64,000 nucleotides of DNA from Aliirhizobium wenxiniae (GTDB lineage: Bacteria; Pseudomonadota; Alphaproteobacteria; Rhizobiales; Rhizobiaceae): the NCBI RefSeq assembly GCF_014201355.1, contig NZ_JACHEG010000001.1:1302001-1366000 (forward strand), given 5' to 3'. Below the pieces are notes generated by a model that saw only the letters and a list, made by a program, of their open reading frames with translations, ran no database searches and was not told the DNA's origin. Of this stretch, positions 15,060 to 24,453 are shown in pieces; within the stretch, counting starts at the first letter, position 1, and each line of letters begins with the position of its first letter. The position numbers were made by a program, and so were the translations under genes.

Positions 15060-17009
15060 ATGCCCCCGACAGTGACTTCAAAACTCGGCGCAACCCTCAC
15101 CTCGACCGGAGTGGATTTCGCCATCTGGTCCTCATCCGCCGAGAAGATCGAGCTTTGCCTTTTCGACGCAAAGAGCGGTGATGAAACCGACCGCCATGTC
15201 ATGCTTCGCAGCACCGACGATGTCCATCGCATCTCGATCGACGGTGCCAGTGCCGGGCAGCATTATGGCTACCGCGCCTACGGCCCGTATGATCCCGACA
15301 ACGGACTTTGGTTCGACCCGACAAAGCTGCTCGTCGACCCTTATGCCAAAGAACTCGATCGTCCGTTCCAGACCGACCACGATCTTGCGACCCACGAGAC
15401 AGACACCGCCAATCTCGTGCCAAGAGCAATCGTCAGGCAAGATGTCGAAGCCGAGATATCGGCTCCGCTCCTGCCTTCCGGTGGCTTCGTTTACGAGATC
15501 GCGGTAAAACCGTTCACGATCATGCATCCGGAGATACCGGAAGAGATCCGCGGAACAGTCGCGGCCCTCGCCCATCCCGCGATTATCGCGCACCTGAAAC
15601 AGATCGGTGTCGATGCGATCGAGCTTATGCCGATCACCGCATGGATCGACGAGCGCCATCTTCCACCTCTCGGCCTCACCAATGGCTGGGGTTACAATCC
15701 GGTCGCCTTCATGGCACTCGATCCACGGCTCTGCCCCGGCGGCATGACCGAATTGCGCGAGACCGTCACCAAACTGCACGCAGCTGGCATCGGCACCATC
15801 CTCGATCTCGTCTTCAACCACACCGGCGAAAGCGATCGCTACGGCGCGACGCTATCCATGCGCGGTCTCGACAATTTGGCGTATTACCGCCATCTGCCCA
15901 ATGACCCGGGCGAGCTGGTCAACGACACCGGCACCGGCAACACGGTCGCCGCGGATCATCCGGTTGTCCGACAGCTGATCATCGACACCTTGCGTCATTT
16001 CGTTCGGCATGCCGGTGTCGATGGTTTTCGCTTCGACCTCGCGCCGGTTATGGGTCGCACCGCAGAGGGTTTCGATCCGAATGGCGAGACGCTGACGGCG
16101 CTGTTGTCCGATGATCTGCTGAAGGATCGTATAGTGATCGCCGAACCCTGGGATATAGGCCCCGGCGGCTACCAGCTCGGCAATTTCCCCGTCCCCTTTA
16201 TCGAATGGAACGACCGCGCCCGCGACGACATGCGCCGCTATTGGCGTGGCGACCAGGGGATGACAGGAGCGCTCGCCACCCGCCTTGCCGGATCATCGGA
16301 CATTTTTGAAAAATCTGGCCGCACACGCAGTGTCAATTTCCTCTCCGCCCATGACGGGTTCACCCTGTTCGACCTTGTCTCCCATGAGCACAAGCATAAC
16401 GATGCCAATGGTGAAGATAACCGCGACGGCCACAACGAAAACTACTCCTGGAACAACGGAGCGGAAGGCCTGACCGCTGATCCTGCAGTACAGGAACGCC
16501 GTCGTCGTGATGTCCGCGCACTTCTGTCCACGCTGTTTGCCAGCCGCGGCACCATCATGCTCACCATGGGCGACGAAACCGGTCGTTCGCAACGCGGCAA
16601 CAATAATGCCTATTGCCAGGATAACGAGATTACGTGGATGGACTGGCAGGAGCCGGATACGGAACTGGTGCGGCATACGACATGGCTTGCCGGTATCCGC
16701 AGGCGATTCTCGGTGTTTTCCGGAACGGATTTCTTCGCTGGAAACGGCGATATCGAATGGTTGGCCCCCTCTGGCCTTCCCATGCAGGTATCCGATTGGG
16801 AAAATGCAGAGAACCGGCTGATGGGCATGATCGTTGCGACAGACGATCGCTCATCGGGCCGTTCGACTCGTCTTGCAATCCTCTTCAACCGGGGCCATGA
16901 AGATGTTGAGTTTATTCTGCCCGGTAGCGGCTGGCAGGATCTGCTTTCGAATAAGCCTTGGACGAACCTCCTTCCTTCCCGCTCCGTCAGCTTCTGCCTG
17001 AAAGGGTAA
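15060..17009 (+). CDS. glgX: Glycogen debranching enzyme (isoamylase type)
   Basis: This 649-residue GH13 protein hydrolyses alpha-1,6 branches left on limit dextrins after GlgP action. An N-terminal CBM48-like part (VDFAIWSSSAEKIELCLF) precedes the barrel. DGFRFDLAPVMG carries the nucleophile Asp near residue 325, and VIAEPWDIGPGGYQLG carries the acid Glu near 360. The start codon follows the palindromic element directly; the GAGGGGGG at the end of that element is the only visible Shine-Dalgarno sequence. It is the last glycogen gene in the window. Confidence 0.94.
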   Translation: MPPTVTSKLGATLTSTGVDFAIWSSSAEKIELCLFDAKSGDETDRHVMLRSTDDVHRISIDGASAGQHYGYRAYGPYDPDNGLWFDPTKLLVDPYAKELDRPFQTDHDLATHETDTANLVPRAIVRQDVEAEISAPLLPSGGFVYEIAVKPFTIMHPEIPEEIRGTVAALAHPAIIAHLKQIGVDAIELMPITAWIDERHLPPLGLTNGWGYNPVAFMALDPRLCPGGMTELRETVTKLHAAGIGTILDLVFNHTGESDRYGATLSMRGLDNLAYYRHLPNDPGELVNDTGTGNTVAADHPVVRQLIIDTLRHFVRHAGVDGFRFDLAPVMGRTAEGFDPNGETLTALLSDDLLKDRIVIAEPWDIGPGGYQLGNFPVPFIEWNDRARDDMRRYWRGDQGMTGALATRLAGSSDIFEKSGRTRSVNFLSAHDGFTLFDLVSHEHKHNDANGEDNRDGHNENYSWNNGAEGLTADPAVQERRRRDVRALLSTLFASRGTIMLTMGDETGRSQRGNNNAYCQDNEITWMDWQEPDTELVRHTTWLAGIRRRFSVFSGTDFFAGNGDIEWLAPSGLPMQVSDWENAENRLMGMIVATDDRSSGRSTRLAILFNRGHEDVEFILPGSGWQDLLSNKPWTNLLPSRSVSFCLKG

Positions 17010-17060
17010 TGTTGCGGCCCACGGGCAATAGCTTAAAACGACGACAAAGCGGTGTGTTGC

Positions 17061-17546
17061 ATGCGTGAGATTTCGCTGGCCGACGTGCCAGGACTTGTGG
17101 GCCAGGAACTCGGCGTTTCAGACTGGATCACCGTCGATCAGACGATGATCAACCAGTTCGCCGATGCGACGCTCGATCATCAGTTTATTCATGTGGACCC
17201 CGAGCGGGCGGCGGCCGAAAGTCCGTTTGGCGGCACGATCGCGCACGGCTTTCTCACGCTGTCCCTTCTTTCCGCGATGAACTTCGGCACCGTGCCAAAG
17301 ATCCGCGAGCAGACCATGGGCATAAATTACGGCTTCGATCGTGTCCGCTTCATGTCACCGGTCAAATGCGGCGCACGTGTGCGTGGCCACTTCACCCTGT
17401 CCGACTGCCGTTTCCGCGGCGGCGGCATGCTGATGACCACTTATGAAGTTTCGGTCGAGATCGAAAACGAGAAGAAACCGGCATTGACAACAACCTGGAT
17501 CACCATCGTCCAGTTCGACCCTAAGGATCGGCCGGAAGGCGTCTAA
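17061..17546 (+). CDS. MaoC-like hot-dog dehydratase
   Basis: This protein of about 161 residues has the MaoC/R-hydratase pattern: DQTMINQFADATLDHQFIHVD, which holds the catalytic Asp and His, followed by IAHGFLTLSL. Family members hydrate enoyl-CoA or related thioesters. The ATG at 17061 is used; a GTG at 17052 is in frame but less likely. It follows glgX by about 50 nt without a clear terminator, so read-through from the glycogen operon is possible. Its stop overlaps that of the convergent alcohol dehydrogenase gene. Confidence 0.87.
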   Translation: MREISLADVPGLVGQELGVSDWITVDQTMINQFADATLDHQFIHVDPERAAAESPFGGTIAHGFLTLSLLSAMNFGTVPKIREQTMGINYGFDRVRFMSPVKCGARVRGHFTLSDCRFRGGGMLMTTYEVSVEIENEKKPALTTTWITIVQFDPKDRPEGV

Positions 17547-18670
17547 TCAAAGGTAATGACGTGGCGGATGACCTTGCCTTCATGCAACAGGTCGAAAGCC
17601 TCATTGATTTCCTCCAGCGGCCCGGTTGATGACAGCAACCTGTCCACTGGCAGCTTTCCACGCCGGTAGAGGCCGATGAAGCGCGGAATATCACGGCTGG
17701 GCACACAACCGCCGAGGTAACTGCCGAGGACACGTCTTTCCTCCGCAACAAGACTGACGGCGGGAATGGCGAACTGGCTGACCGGGTTGGCAAGCCCTGC
17801 GGTCGCCGTCGTCCCTCCCCGGCGCGTGATGCGATATGCGAGATCAAAGGCCCGGGTCGAGCCGGCCATTTCAAGCGCATGATCGACGCCGCCGCCGGTT
17901 GCCTCGCGAATCTTCTCGATTACATCCACATCACCCGCCAGAAAGACATCCGTAGCACCGAGTTTAAGGGCGACCTCCAGTTTTTCCGGAGCAAGATCAA
18001 CGGCAATCACCCGCTCCGCGCCACTCGCAAGCGCGCCGAGCACGGCGGCGAGTCCGACGCCGCCGAGACCGACCACGGCAACGCTCTGACCCGGCTGTAC
18101 TTTGCAGGTATTGACGACGGCCCCTACCCCCGTCAGCACTGCGCAGCCGAACAAAGCCGCTTTCGCCAGCGGCAGATCACGATCGACCCTTATCGCCGAA
18201 TGGCGGGAAACCACCGCATGCGTGGCGAAGCCTGACACACCGAGATGATGATTAACCGGAACCTCATCGCAAATCAGCCGCCGCTCTCCCGACAGCAGCA
18301 CGCCCCTGCCATTCGCCTCAGCCCCCGGCACGCAAAGCGCCGGCCGGCCTTCGGCGCAGGCAAGGCAATGGCCGCAGCTTGGTACGAAACTCATCACCAC
18401 ATGATCGCCCGGCACCAGATCATGTACGCCGGGACCGACGGCTTCGACAACTCCGGAGGCCTCATGGCCGAGCGCCATCGGCATGGGCCGCGGGCGGTCA
18501 CCATTGATGACGGAAAGGTCGGAATGGCAAAGCCCTGCCGCACCGATGCGCACAAGCACCTCTTCACGCCCCGGCGGATCGAGATCCAGTTCTTCGATGG
18601 AGAGCGGCCTGTTGGCTGCGAAAGGCGGCAGGACAGGCGATTGCCGCAGGACGGCTGCACGTATCTTCAC
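17543..18670 (-). CDS. Zinc-dependent alcohol dehydrogenase
   Basis: This 375-residue medium-chain dehydrogenase has the catalytic zinc ligands (AAGLCHSDLS and GHEASGVVEAVG), the four-cysteine structural zinc lobe (CGHCLACAEGRPALC), and the NAD(P)-binding fold with VGLGGVGLAAVLGA. It resembles the class III/aryl-alcohol dehydrogenase-like group, but the alcohol oxidised cannot be read from the sequence. It is convergent with the MaoC-like gene (4-nt overlap of ends), and its 5' side faces the small membrane protein gene on the same strand. Confidence 0.9.
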   Translation of the reverse strand: MKIRAAVLRQSPVLPPFAANRPLSIEELDLDPPGREEVLVRIGAAGLCHSDLSVINGDRPRPMPMALGHEASGVVEAVGPGVHDLVPGDHVVMSFVPSCGHCLACAEGRPALCVPGAEANGRGVLLSGERRLICDEVPVNHHLGVSGFATHAVVSRHSAIRVDRDLPLAKAALFGCAVLTGVGAVVNTCKVQPGQSVAVVGLGGVGLAAVLGALASGAERVIAVDLAPEKLEVALKLGATDVFLAGDVDVIEKIREATGGGVDHALEMAGSTRAFDLAYRITRRGGTTATAGLANPVSQFAIPAVSLVAEERRVLGSYLGGCVPSRDIPRFIGLYRRGKLPVDRLLSSTGPLEEINEAFDLLHEGKVIRHVITFD

Positions 18671-18741
18671 GAACCCCTCCCAGAGTTTTACCGGAGAAGA
18701 CTAGCGGCTGGATTGCAGCCGCGACAAGAGAGACAAGCCTG

Positions 18742-19047
18742 TCAGCCCAGATCCAGCATCAGCAGGCCAAGCAGCGGCGGAACGGCAGCCCCGATGACGA
18801 TCGGCGCGGTTCGTGAAGCGCTAAGCCCTACCGTGGAACCGGCGATACCCGCCGCAATCAACGCCGCCATCGGCATGGTCAGATTGCGGTCAACGCCTGG
18901 TGCGAAAGAAGCCAACAGTGCTGCAACCGCCGCGACACCACCGACAAGCACGCCTTTCCAGATCTCAATACCGGCCAGTTTCGCGGCCAAGGCTCCACCA
19001 GCGATCGCAGCAGCAAGGCCAAGCACGATCCATTGAATCTCCGGCAT
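18742..19047 (-). CDS. Small hydrophobic membrane protein, unknown function
   Basis: This 101-residue protein is very hydrophobic, with about four candidate membrane segments (for example IVLGLAAAIAGGALAAKL and GVLVGGVAAVAALLASFAP). I do not recognise the family. The start codon sits 6 nt from the base of a hairpin whose 3' arm (GGGAGGGT in the coding sense) is the Shine-Dalgarno sequence. That hairpin is also the terminator of the upstream soxBDAG operon, so the gene may be expressed only by read-through or from a promoter hidden there. Confidence 0.6.
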   Translation of the reverse strand: MPEIQWIVLGLAAAIAGGALAAKLAGIEIWKGVLVGGVAAVAALLASFAPGVDRNLTMPMAALIAAGIAGSTVGLSASRTAPIVIGAAVPPLLGLLMLDLG

Positions 19048-19048
19048 A

Positions 19049-19079
19049 GAAAAACCCTCCCGTTTTGATCCGGGAGGGT
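19049..19079 (-). terminator. Terminator of the soxBDAG operon, overlapping the next ribosome-binding site
   Basis: A perfect 9-bp stem (ACCCTCCCG at 19054-19062 with CGGGAGGGT at 19071-19079) encloses an 8-nt loop. On the minus strand it is followed by TTTTT. It lies 52 nt after the soxG stop, and its 3' arm contains the likely Shine-Dalgarno sequence of the 101-aa membrane protein gene. Confidence 0.8.
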
Positions 19080-19130
19080 GCGATATCGATCGGCCAAGAT
19101 CAAGTTAGGCTATGGTCGAAGACCGGATAT

Positions 19131-19703
19131 TCAGAGCGCGGCGTCTCTCGCGCCTTCAGCCAGAAGAGCAAAGGCGTAATCGGAGAACGACCGCCAGACT
19201 TCTACCCGGAACGCATTCTCGGCGGTCCTGAGCAGCACGATTTCCACTTTGCCGAACAGCGTGCGCGAGCAGGCGCCGATCGGGAAAGCATCGAGCGAGA
19301 GATCCAGCGCGCAACCGGCGTTGAGCGTAGCGGCAGCCCCCGGACCAGACACAAGGATAGCCGTGTTTCGATGGGAGATATCGGTCGCGGAATGCACCGC
19401 GCCCGAACTTGCGGCAGCCTGTGTGAGGCTGCTTCCGATGCTACCGCCGCCGTCTGCAAACACCAGCCACTCATCCGGCCCGACCCATAGCGCGGTGCGC
19501 CCATTAGCAGAGGAGGACATCTTCGGCTTCACCGGCAGGTCGAGGCCAAGTGCTGCAGACAGTGCAGCCACGTCCTCGGCGCGCACACGCAAATTGATCC
19601 GCTCGGCAGGTTGCGCCGGCTCAAGCCGCACCTTGGCAGAACCACCGTGAACACCGGAAAGTGGAAGGCTACGGGTTGCGATATCGGGACCAAGCTCAGC
19701 CAT
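19131..19703 (-). CDS. soxG: Sarcosine oxidase gamma subunit
   Basis: This 190-residue protein is the last gene of the sox operon. It has gamma-subunit features such as WVGPDEWLVFADG and SATDISHRNTAILVSGPGA, which relate it to the folate-binding (GcvT/YgfZ) fold. In the heterotetrameric enzyme, gamma packs against alpha and helps build the folate site. Its start overlaps the 3' end of soxA by 8 nt, so the two are translationally coupled. A terminator follows. Confidence 0.9.
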   Translation of the reverse strand: MAELGPDIATRSLPLSGVHGGSAKVRLEPAQPAERINLRVRAEDVAALSAALGLDLPVKPKMSSSANGRTALWVGPDEWLVFADGGGSIGSSLTQAAASSGAVHSATDISHRNTAILVSGPGAAATLNAGCALDLSLDAFPIGACSRTLFGKVEIVLLRTAENAFRVEVWRSFSDYAFALLAEGARDAAL

Positions 19704-22671
19704 TGATGCGGCCTCCTTCCTTGTCGAAGAACACCATGTCGGTCACTTCGACGGCTATCGTCTTGTCGGCCATCGGCACATAAAGCGTCTCGCCCATTCT
19801 CGACCGCCCACCGGCAACCAGCGCGATCGCAATCGAACGGCCTAGATTTTCCGACCAGTAGGACGAGGTGACGTGACCGAGCATGGTCATCGGTTTCGGC
19901 TGGTTCGGATCAGCAACGATCTGTCCACCCTCCTCCAGCACTTCCTTCGGGTCCTTTGTCAGAATCCCGACCAGTTGCTTGCGGCCTTCGCGCACGAGGT
20001 CGGGACGCTTCAGGCCGCGGATACCCACAAAGTCCGTTTTCTTCTTGGAGACCGCCCAGCCATAACCGGCATCATCCGGCGTCACCGTTCCATCCGTATC
20101 CTGTCCGACGATGAGATAGCCCTTCTCGGCGCGCAAAATATGCATAGTCTCGGTGCCGTAGAGGCAAGCACCCATGCTTTGCGCCCGTTCCCATATGGCT
20201 TTCCACACCGCTGCGCCGTAATCTGCAGGCACGTTGACTTCGTAACCCACCTCGCCGGTGAACGATACGCGGAACAGCCGCGCCGGGACGCCCATGACGG
20301 TACACTCGGCAACGCTCATATGCGGGAAGGCCTCATTTGAGAGATCCTGCCCATCGACGAAAGGCTCGATGATCTCACGCGCCTGGGGCCCCTGCACCGC
20401 GATCACCGCCCATTGTTCGGTCGTCGAAGTCAGCCACACCTTCAGATGCGGGAATTCTGTCTGCAGATAGTCTTCCATGTGGTTGAGCACCCGCGGCGCA
20501 CCGCCGGTCGTGGTCGTCACATGAAAACGGTCTTCCGCCAGACGCCCGACGACGCCGTCGTCATAGATGAAGCCGTCCTCGCGGGTCATGATGCCGTAAC
20601 GGCATTTTCCCGGCTTCAGCGTGTCCCAGGCATTTGTATAAAGCAGATTGAGAAACGCTGCCGCATCCGGCCCGACCACCTCGATCTTGCCGAGCGTCGA
20701 GGCATCGAACACACCTGCCACGTCACGCACCGTCTTGCACTCACGGCTGACGGATGTGTGCATATCCTCGCCGCGCTTGGGGAAATACCAGGCACGTTTC
20801 CAGTTGCCGACATCCTCGAATTCGGCGCCTTCCGCCTCTTCGAGCGCATGCATCGGCGTCTTTCGCGCCGGATCGAACAACTCGCCACGCGAATGGTTGA
20901 TCAGCGTGCCATAGGTCACCGGCGTGTAGGGTGCACGAAACGTGGTGAGCCCCACCTGCGGGATTGGCCGTCCCAGCATTTCGGACGCGATTGCCAAACC
21001 ATGCATGTTGGACAGCTTGCCCTGGTCGGAGGCCATGCCATTGGTGGTGAAGCGCTTGATATGCTCGATCGAATGCATGCCTTCGCGCACGGCAAGACGA
21101 ATGTCCTTCGCCGTCACGTCATGCTGGAAGTCGACGAATGCCTTCACGGCATGGTCCGGGCCGGCTCCTTCAGCCGCACCGATCATGCCGCCTGTCCAGT
21201 CGAACCGGTTCTCGCCGGAAAGCGCGATCCTGCCACCACCTGCCGTGATTGCTTCATCGATCAGTTCGGCGAGATTATCCGTACCGTTGCAGGCACCTGC
21301 CGACACCGAATTCTGCGCATAAACATCCGGCACGAAACGCTGATTAGCCTCGTCGAACTTCAGCTTCCCGCGCGACTGCGAGAACAGATGCACGGACGGC
21401 GTCCAGCCGGCAGACACGATCAGCGCATCCACCTTGATCTTGCGGCGATCGAAATTGCCGTTGCGGGCAACGGTCATCGAATTGATCCGCAGCCGCCCCG
21501 ACGTATCGACGACAGCATGGCCCGACAGGACATCGATACCGAGCTTGCGGGCTTCCGCCAGCACCGCCTCGCCCGGCTTGTCGCGGCTATCTACGATCGT
21601 AGCGATGGAAACACCGGCACGCTTCAGGTCGAAGGCCGCTTCATAGGCGGAGTCGTGAGCGGTGTAGACGCCGACATTATGGCCGACCGTTACGCCGTGA
21701 TGGTTGAGAAAATTGCGCGCCGCAGATGCCAGCATGATGCCCGGCCGGTCATTGTTGGCGAATACCATATGCCGCTCGATCGAGCCGGTCGCGAGAATGA
21801 CCTTGCTTGTCCGCACCTGCCACAGACGTTCGCGCGGCGCATCCTTGGAAGGCTTGGCGACATGATCGGTGACGCGTTCGACAAGACCGAGGAAGCCGTG
21901 ATTGTAATAACCGAACACGGTCGTGCGGGTCAGCACCGTGACATTCGGCATGGCCTTCAGCTTGACCGCCGTCGCCTGCGCCCAGTCATAACCGTTCTGG
22001 CCGTCGATCGTCGTCGAAGCGTCGTAATGCAGCGCCCCGCCGACTTCCGGCTGCTCATCGACGAGAATGATCTTTTTACCCGTCGCAGCAGCAGACAGTG
22101 CGGCCGTGAGCCCGGCTACGCCGGCACCGGCAATCAGCACGTCACAATGCACGTAACGGCTGGCATAATGATCCGGATCGTCTTCCGTCGGTGAAACACC
22201 CAGGCCTGCCGAACGACGGATGATCGGTTCGTAGATCTTAGCCCAAGCCTCTTTCGGCCACATGAAGGTCTTGTAGTAGAAGCCTGCTGCAAAGAACGGC
22301 GCAAGCAAATCATTAACGGCACCGATATCGTATTTCAGCGATGGCCAGCGGTTCTGCGAAGCAATCTTTGCACCGTCGAACACTTCCTGCACCGTGGCAC
22401 GCACATTCGGTTGGCGGCGCGCTGCATCCCGCGACACGTCGAGCAGCGCATTAGGCTCTTCCGGGCCAGCAGTCAGGATGCCGCGAGGGCGGTGATATTT
22501 GAACGAGCGACCGAGCAGATGCACGCCATGCGCCAGAAGCGCCGAGGCAACCGTATCGCCTTCGAGCGCAGTGTAGCTATTGCCATCAAAGGTGAAGCGG
22601 GCCGTGCGGGCAGGCGTCAGGCGGCCCGCACCCTTGATGCGGAATGCGCCGGAATTGGAAGAAGCGCTCAT
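19696..22671 (-). CDS. soxA: Sarcosine oxidase alpha subunit
   Basis: This 991-residue subunit starts with a ferredoxin-like fold (RFTFDGNSYTALEGDTVASA). A dinucleotide-binding FAD/NAD domain with AGAGVAGLTAALSAA lies near residue 180. The C-terminal third is homologous to the glycine-cleavage T-protein and binds tetrahydrofolate (for example LGKIEVVGPDAAAFLN and RVSFTGEVGYEVNVP). The complex oxidises sarcosine to glycine and passes the methyl carbon to folate as 5,10-methylene-THF. The length is normal. The ATG overlaps the end of soxD by 4 nt. Confidence 0.95.
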   Translation of the reverse strand: MSASSNSGAFRIKGAGRLTPARTARFTFDGNSYTALEGDTVASALLAHGVHLLGRSFKYHRPRGILTAGPEEPNALLDVSRDAARRQPNVRATVQEVFDGAKIASQNRWPSLKYDIGAVNDLLAPFFAAGFYYKTFMWPKEAWAKIYEPIIRRSAGLGVSPTEDDPDHYASRYVHCDVLIAGAGVAGLTAALSAAATGKKIILVDEQPEVGGALHYDASTTIDGQNGYDWAQATAVKLKAMPNVTVLTRTTVFGYYNHGFLGLVERVTDHVAKPSKDAPRERLWQVRTSKVILATGSIERHMVFANNDRPGIMLASAARNFLNHHGVTVGHNVGVYTAHDSAYEAAFDLKRAGVSIATIVDSRDKPGEAVLAEARKLGIDVLSGHAVVDTSGRLRINSMTVARNGNFDRRKIKVDALIVSAGWTPSVHLFSQSRGKLKFDEANQRFVPDVYAQNSVSAGACNGTDNLAELIDEAITAGGGRIALSGENRFDWTGGMIGAAEGAGPDHAVKAFVDFQHDVTAKDIRLAVREGMHSIEHIKRFTTNGMASDQGKLSNMHGLAIASEMLGRPIPQVGLTTFRAPYTPVTYGTLINHSRGELFDPARKTPMHALEEAEGAEFEDVGNWKRAWYFPKRGEDMHTSVSRECKTVRDVAGVFDASTLGKIEVVGPDAAAFLNLLYTNAWDTLKPGKCRYGIMTREDGFIYDDGVVGRLAEDRFHVTTTTGGAPRVLNHMEDYLQTEFPHLKVWLTSTTEQWAVIAVQGPQAREIIEPFVDGQDLSNEAFPHMSVAECTVMGVPARLFRVSFTGEVGYEVNVPADYGAAVWKAIWERAQSMGACLYGTETMHILRAEKGYLIVGQDTDGTVTPDDAGYGWAVSKKKTDFVGIRGLKRPDLVREGRKQLVGILTKDPKEVLEEGGQIVADPNQPKPMTMLGHVTSSYWSENLGRSIAIALVAGGRSRMGETLYVPMADKTIAVEVTDMVFFDKEGGRING

Positions 22672-23024
22672 CTTGCGTCTCCTTCAGTCTGTTCCCAAGT
22701 TTCCACGGACTTTTCCTCGGCGATTGCGGCGAATTTCTCAGCCACCGGCACCGGCTGCTTGGGCAGGCCAGCCTTGTATGTCATCAGGAACCTGTCGCTC
22801 ACCGTATCGCGCGCCGCGTTGAAGAAACGGCCGCAGCCATGAATATGCCGCCACCGTTCATAGGTGAGGCCTTTTTCGTTGTTGCGCAGGAAAAAGAACT
22901 CGGCGAATTCCTCATCGGAAATCGCAGCAATGTTCTCCGGCCGCACGACATGCGCCTCGCCGGCCCAGCGAAACTCCAGTTCCGAGCGATCTTCCTCGCA
23001 ATAGGGGCAGTGGATCAAAAGCAT
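22668..23024 (-). CDS. soxD: Sarcosine oxidase delta subunit
   Basis: This 118-residue protein begins MLLIHCPYCEEDRSELEFRW, the conserved zinc-binding N-terminus of delta subunits. EFFFLRNNEKGLTYERWRH and CGRFFNAARDT are also typical. It lies between soxB and soxA in the conserved soxBDAG order, with a 17-nt gap after soxB and a 4-nt overlap with soxA. Confidence 0.94.
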   Translation of the reverse strand: MLLIHCPYCEEDRSELEFRWAGEAHVVRPENIAAISDEEFAEFFFLRNNEKGLTYERWRHIHGCGRFFNAARDTVSDRFLMTYKAGLPKQPVPVAEKFAAIAEEKSVETWEQTEGDAR

Positions 23025-23041
23025 CGTCTATCCCCTATCAA

Positions 23042-24295
23042 TCAATGAGCCACGGCGGCAGCTGCCGCTTCGTCGATCAGGCGACCGGTGCGGAACCGGT
23101 CGAGCGTCAGGCCAGCGGCCAGCTTGTGCGGCTCGCCCCTGGCAATCAGATGAGCGAAGAGATTGGCCGAACCCGGGGTTGCCTTGAAGCCGCCGGTACC
23201 CCAGCCGCAATTGACAAACAGGCCCGGGACCGGCGTCACACCCTGGATCGGCGAACGGTCCGGCGTGTTGTCGGTGATCCCGCCCCACTGACGCATCATT
23301 TTCACCCGGCGAAACATCGGGAAGAGCTCGCAGATGGCGTCCAGCGTATGCGTGATGATCTGCAGCCCACCGGTCTGGCTGTAGGAATTGTACTGGTCGG
23401 TACCGGCACCGATGACCAGTTCACCCTTGTCGGACTGCGAGATATACGCATGCACCGTGTTGGACATGACCACGCACGGAAAGATCGGCTTCATCGGTTC
23501 AGACACCAAAGCCTGTAGCGGATTGGAAGCAAGCGGCACGCGCACGCCAGCCATCTCCATCACCACGGACGAATGGCCGGCGGCCGACACGCCGATTTTC
23601 TTGGCTCCGATAAAGCCCTTGGATGTCTCGACGCCCTGAACCTCACCGCCTGGTCCGCGACGGATACCCGTGACTTCGCAATTCTGGATGATGTGAACAC
23701 CGCGATCCGCTGCAGCGCGCGCAAATCCCCAGGCCACCGCATCATGCCGGGCCGTGCCGCCGCGGCGCTGCAGCGCCGCACCATTGATCGGATAACGCGC
23801 GGTCTTGGAAATATCGAGAACCGGCACGAAGGCCTTTGCCTGTTCCGGCGTCAGCCATTCATTATCGATGCCGTAGAGGCGATTGGCATTGATATGCCGC
23901 TTGAACGACTGCTGGTCATGAATATTGTGCGACAGCATCATCACGCCGCGCGGCGAATACATGACGTTGTAGTTGAGATCCTGGCTCAGGCCTTCCCATA
24001 GTTTGAGGGAATGCTCGTAAATATCCATGCTCTCTTCATAGAGATAGTTGGAGCGGATGATGGTCGTGTTGCGGCCGGTATTGCCGCCACCGAGCCAGCC
24101 CTTTTCAATCACCGCGATATTGGTGATGCCATGTTCCTTGGCAAGATAATAAGCCGCTCCCAGACCATGGCCGCCAGCGCCGACGATGACCACATCATAG
24201 CTCGAACGCGGTTCTGGAGACGTCCACTGCGCCTCCCAACCCTTGTGGGCGCGCAGTGCCTCGCGGGCTATGGCGAAAACCGAATATTTGCGCAT
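23042..24295 (-). CDS. soxB: Sarcosine oxidase beta subunit
   Basis: This 417-residue flavoprotein (DAO family) has the FAD-binding motif VIVGAGGHGLGAAYYLA near residue 35. His184, in TARHDAVAWGFAR, aligns with the histidine that carries covalent FMN in characterised beta subunits; this alignment was made by eye. The frame is open for 44 more codons upstream, but MRKYSVFAIAREAL is the usual N-terminus and GGAAGAGGGG precedes the ATG at 24295. It is the first gene of soxBDAG. Confidence 0.94.
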   Translation of the reverse strand: MRKYSVFAIAREALRAHKGWEAQWTSPEPRSSYDVVIVGAGGHGLGAAYYLAKEHGITNIAVIEKGWLGGGNTGRNTTIIRSNYLYEESMDIYEHSLKLWEGLSQDLNYNVMYSPRGVMMLSHNIHDQQSFKRHINANRLYGIDNEWLTPEQAKAFVPVLDISKTARYPINGAALQRRGGTARHDAVAWGFARAAADRGVHIIQNCEVTGIRRGPGGEVQGVETSKGFIGAKKIGVSAAGHSSVVMEMAGVRVPLASNPLQALVSEPMKPIFPCVVMSNTVHAYISQSDKGELVIGAGTDQYNSYSQTGGLQIITHTLDAICELFPMFRRVKMMRQWGGITDNTPDRSPIQGVTPVPGLFVNCGWGTGGFKATPGSANLFAHLIARGEPHKLAAGLTLDRFRTGRLIDEAAAAAVAH

Positions 24296-24372
24296 CGCGC
24301 CCCTCTTCCTTGCTCGGTTCCGTCGGTCATCCGACCTCCAGAGACTTGGGTAGAATGATACCCATCGCAAAT

Positions 24373-24398
24373 CAATATGCGCCGCAATGGCCATATTG
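24373..24398. promoter_or_regulatory. Inverted repeat upstream of soxB, candidate operator
   Basis: CAATATG (24373-24379) and CATATTG (24392-24398) form perfect 7-bp arms 12 nt apart. A second overlapping dyad (GCAAT...ATTGC) lies in the middle. It is located about 80-100 nt before the soxB start, where a sarcosine-responsive regulator could bind. No regulator gene for this operon is adjacent. Confidence 0.35.
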
Positions 24399-24453
24399 CG
24401 ACGCATCGGAGGATTGTTTCGACACAAAGGAAAATGCCGCGCAAAGATAAAGG

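Noticed and set aside
20413..22194. 593-codon open frame on the plus strand
   Set aside because: It is entirely antisense to soxA, whose protein is clearly homologous to alpha subunits. The antisense frame has no recognisable domain and results from GC-rich codon bias.
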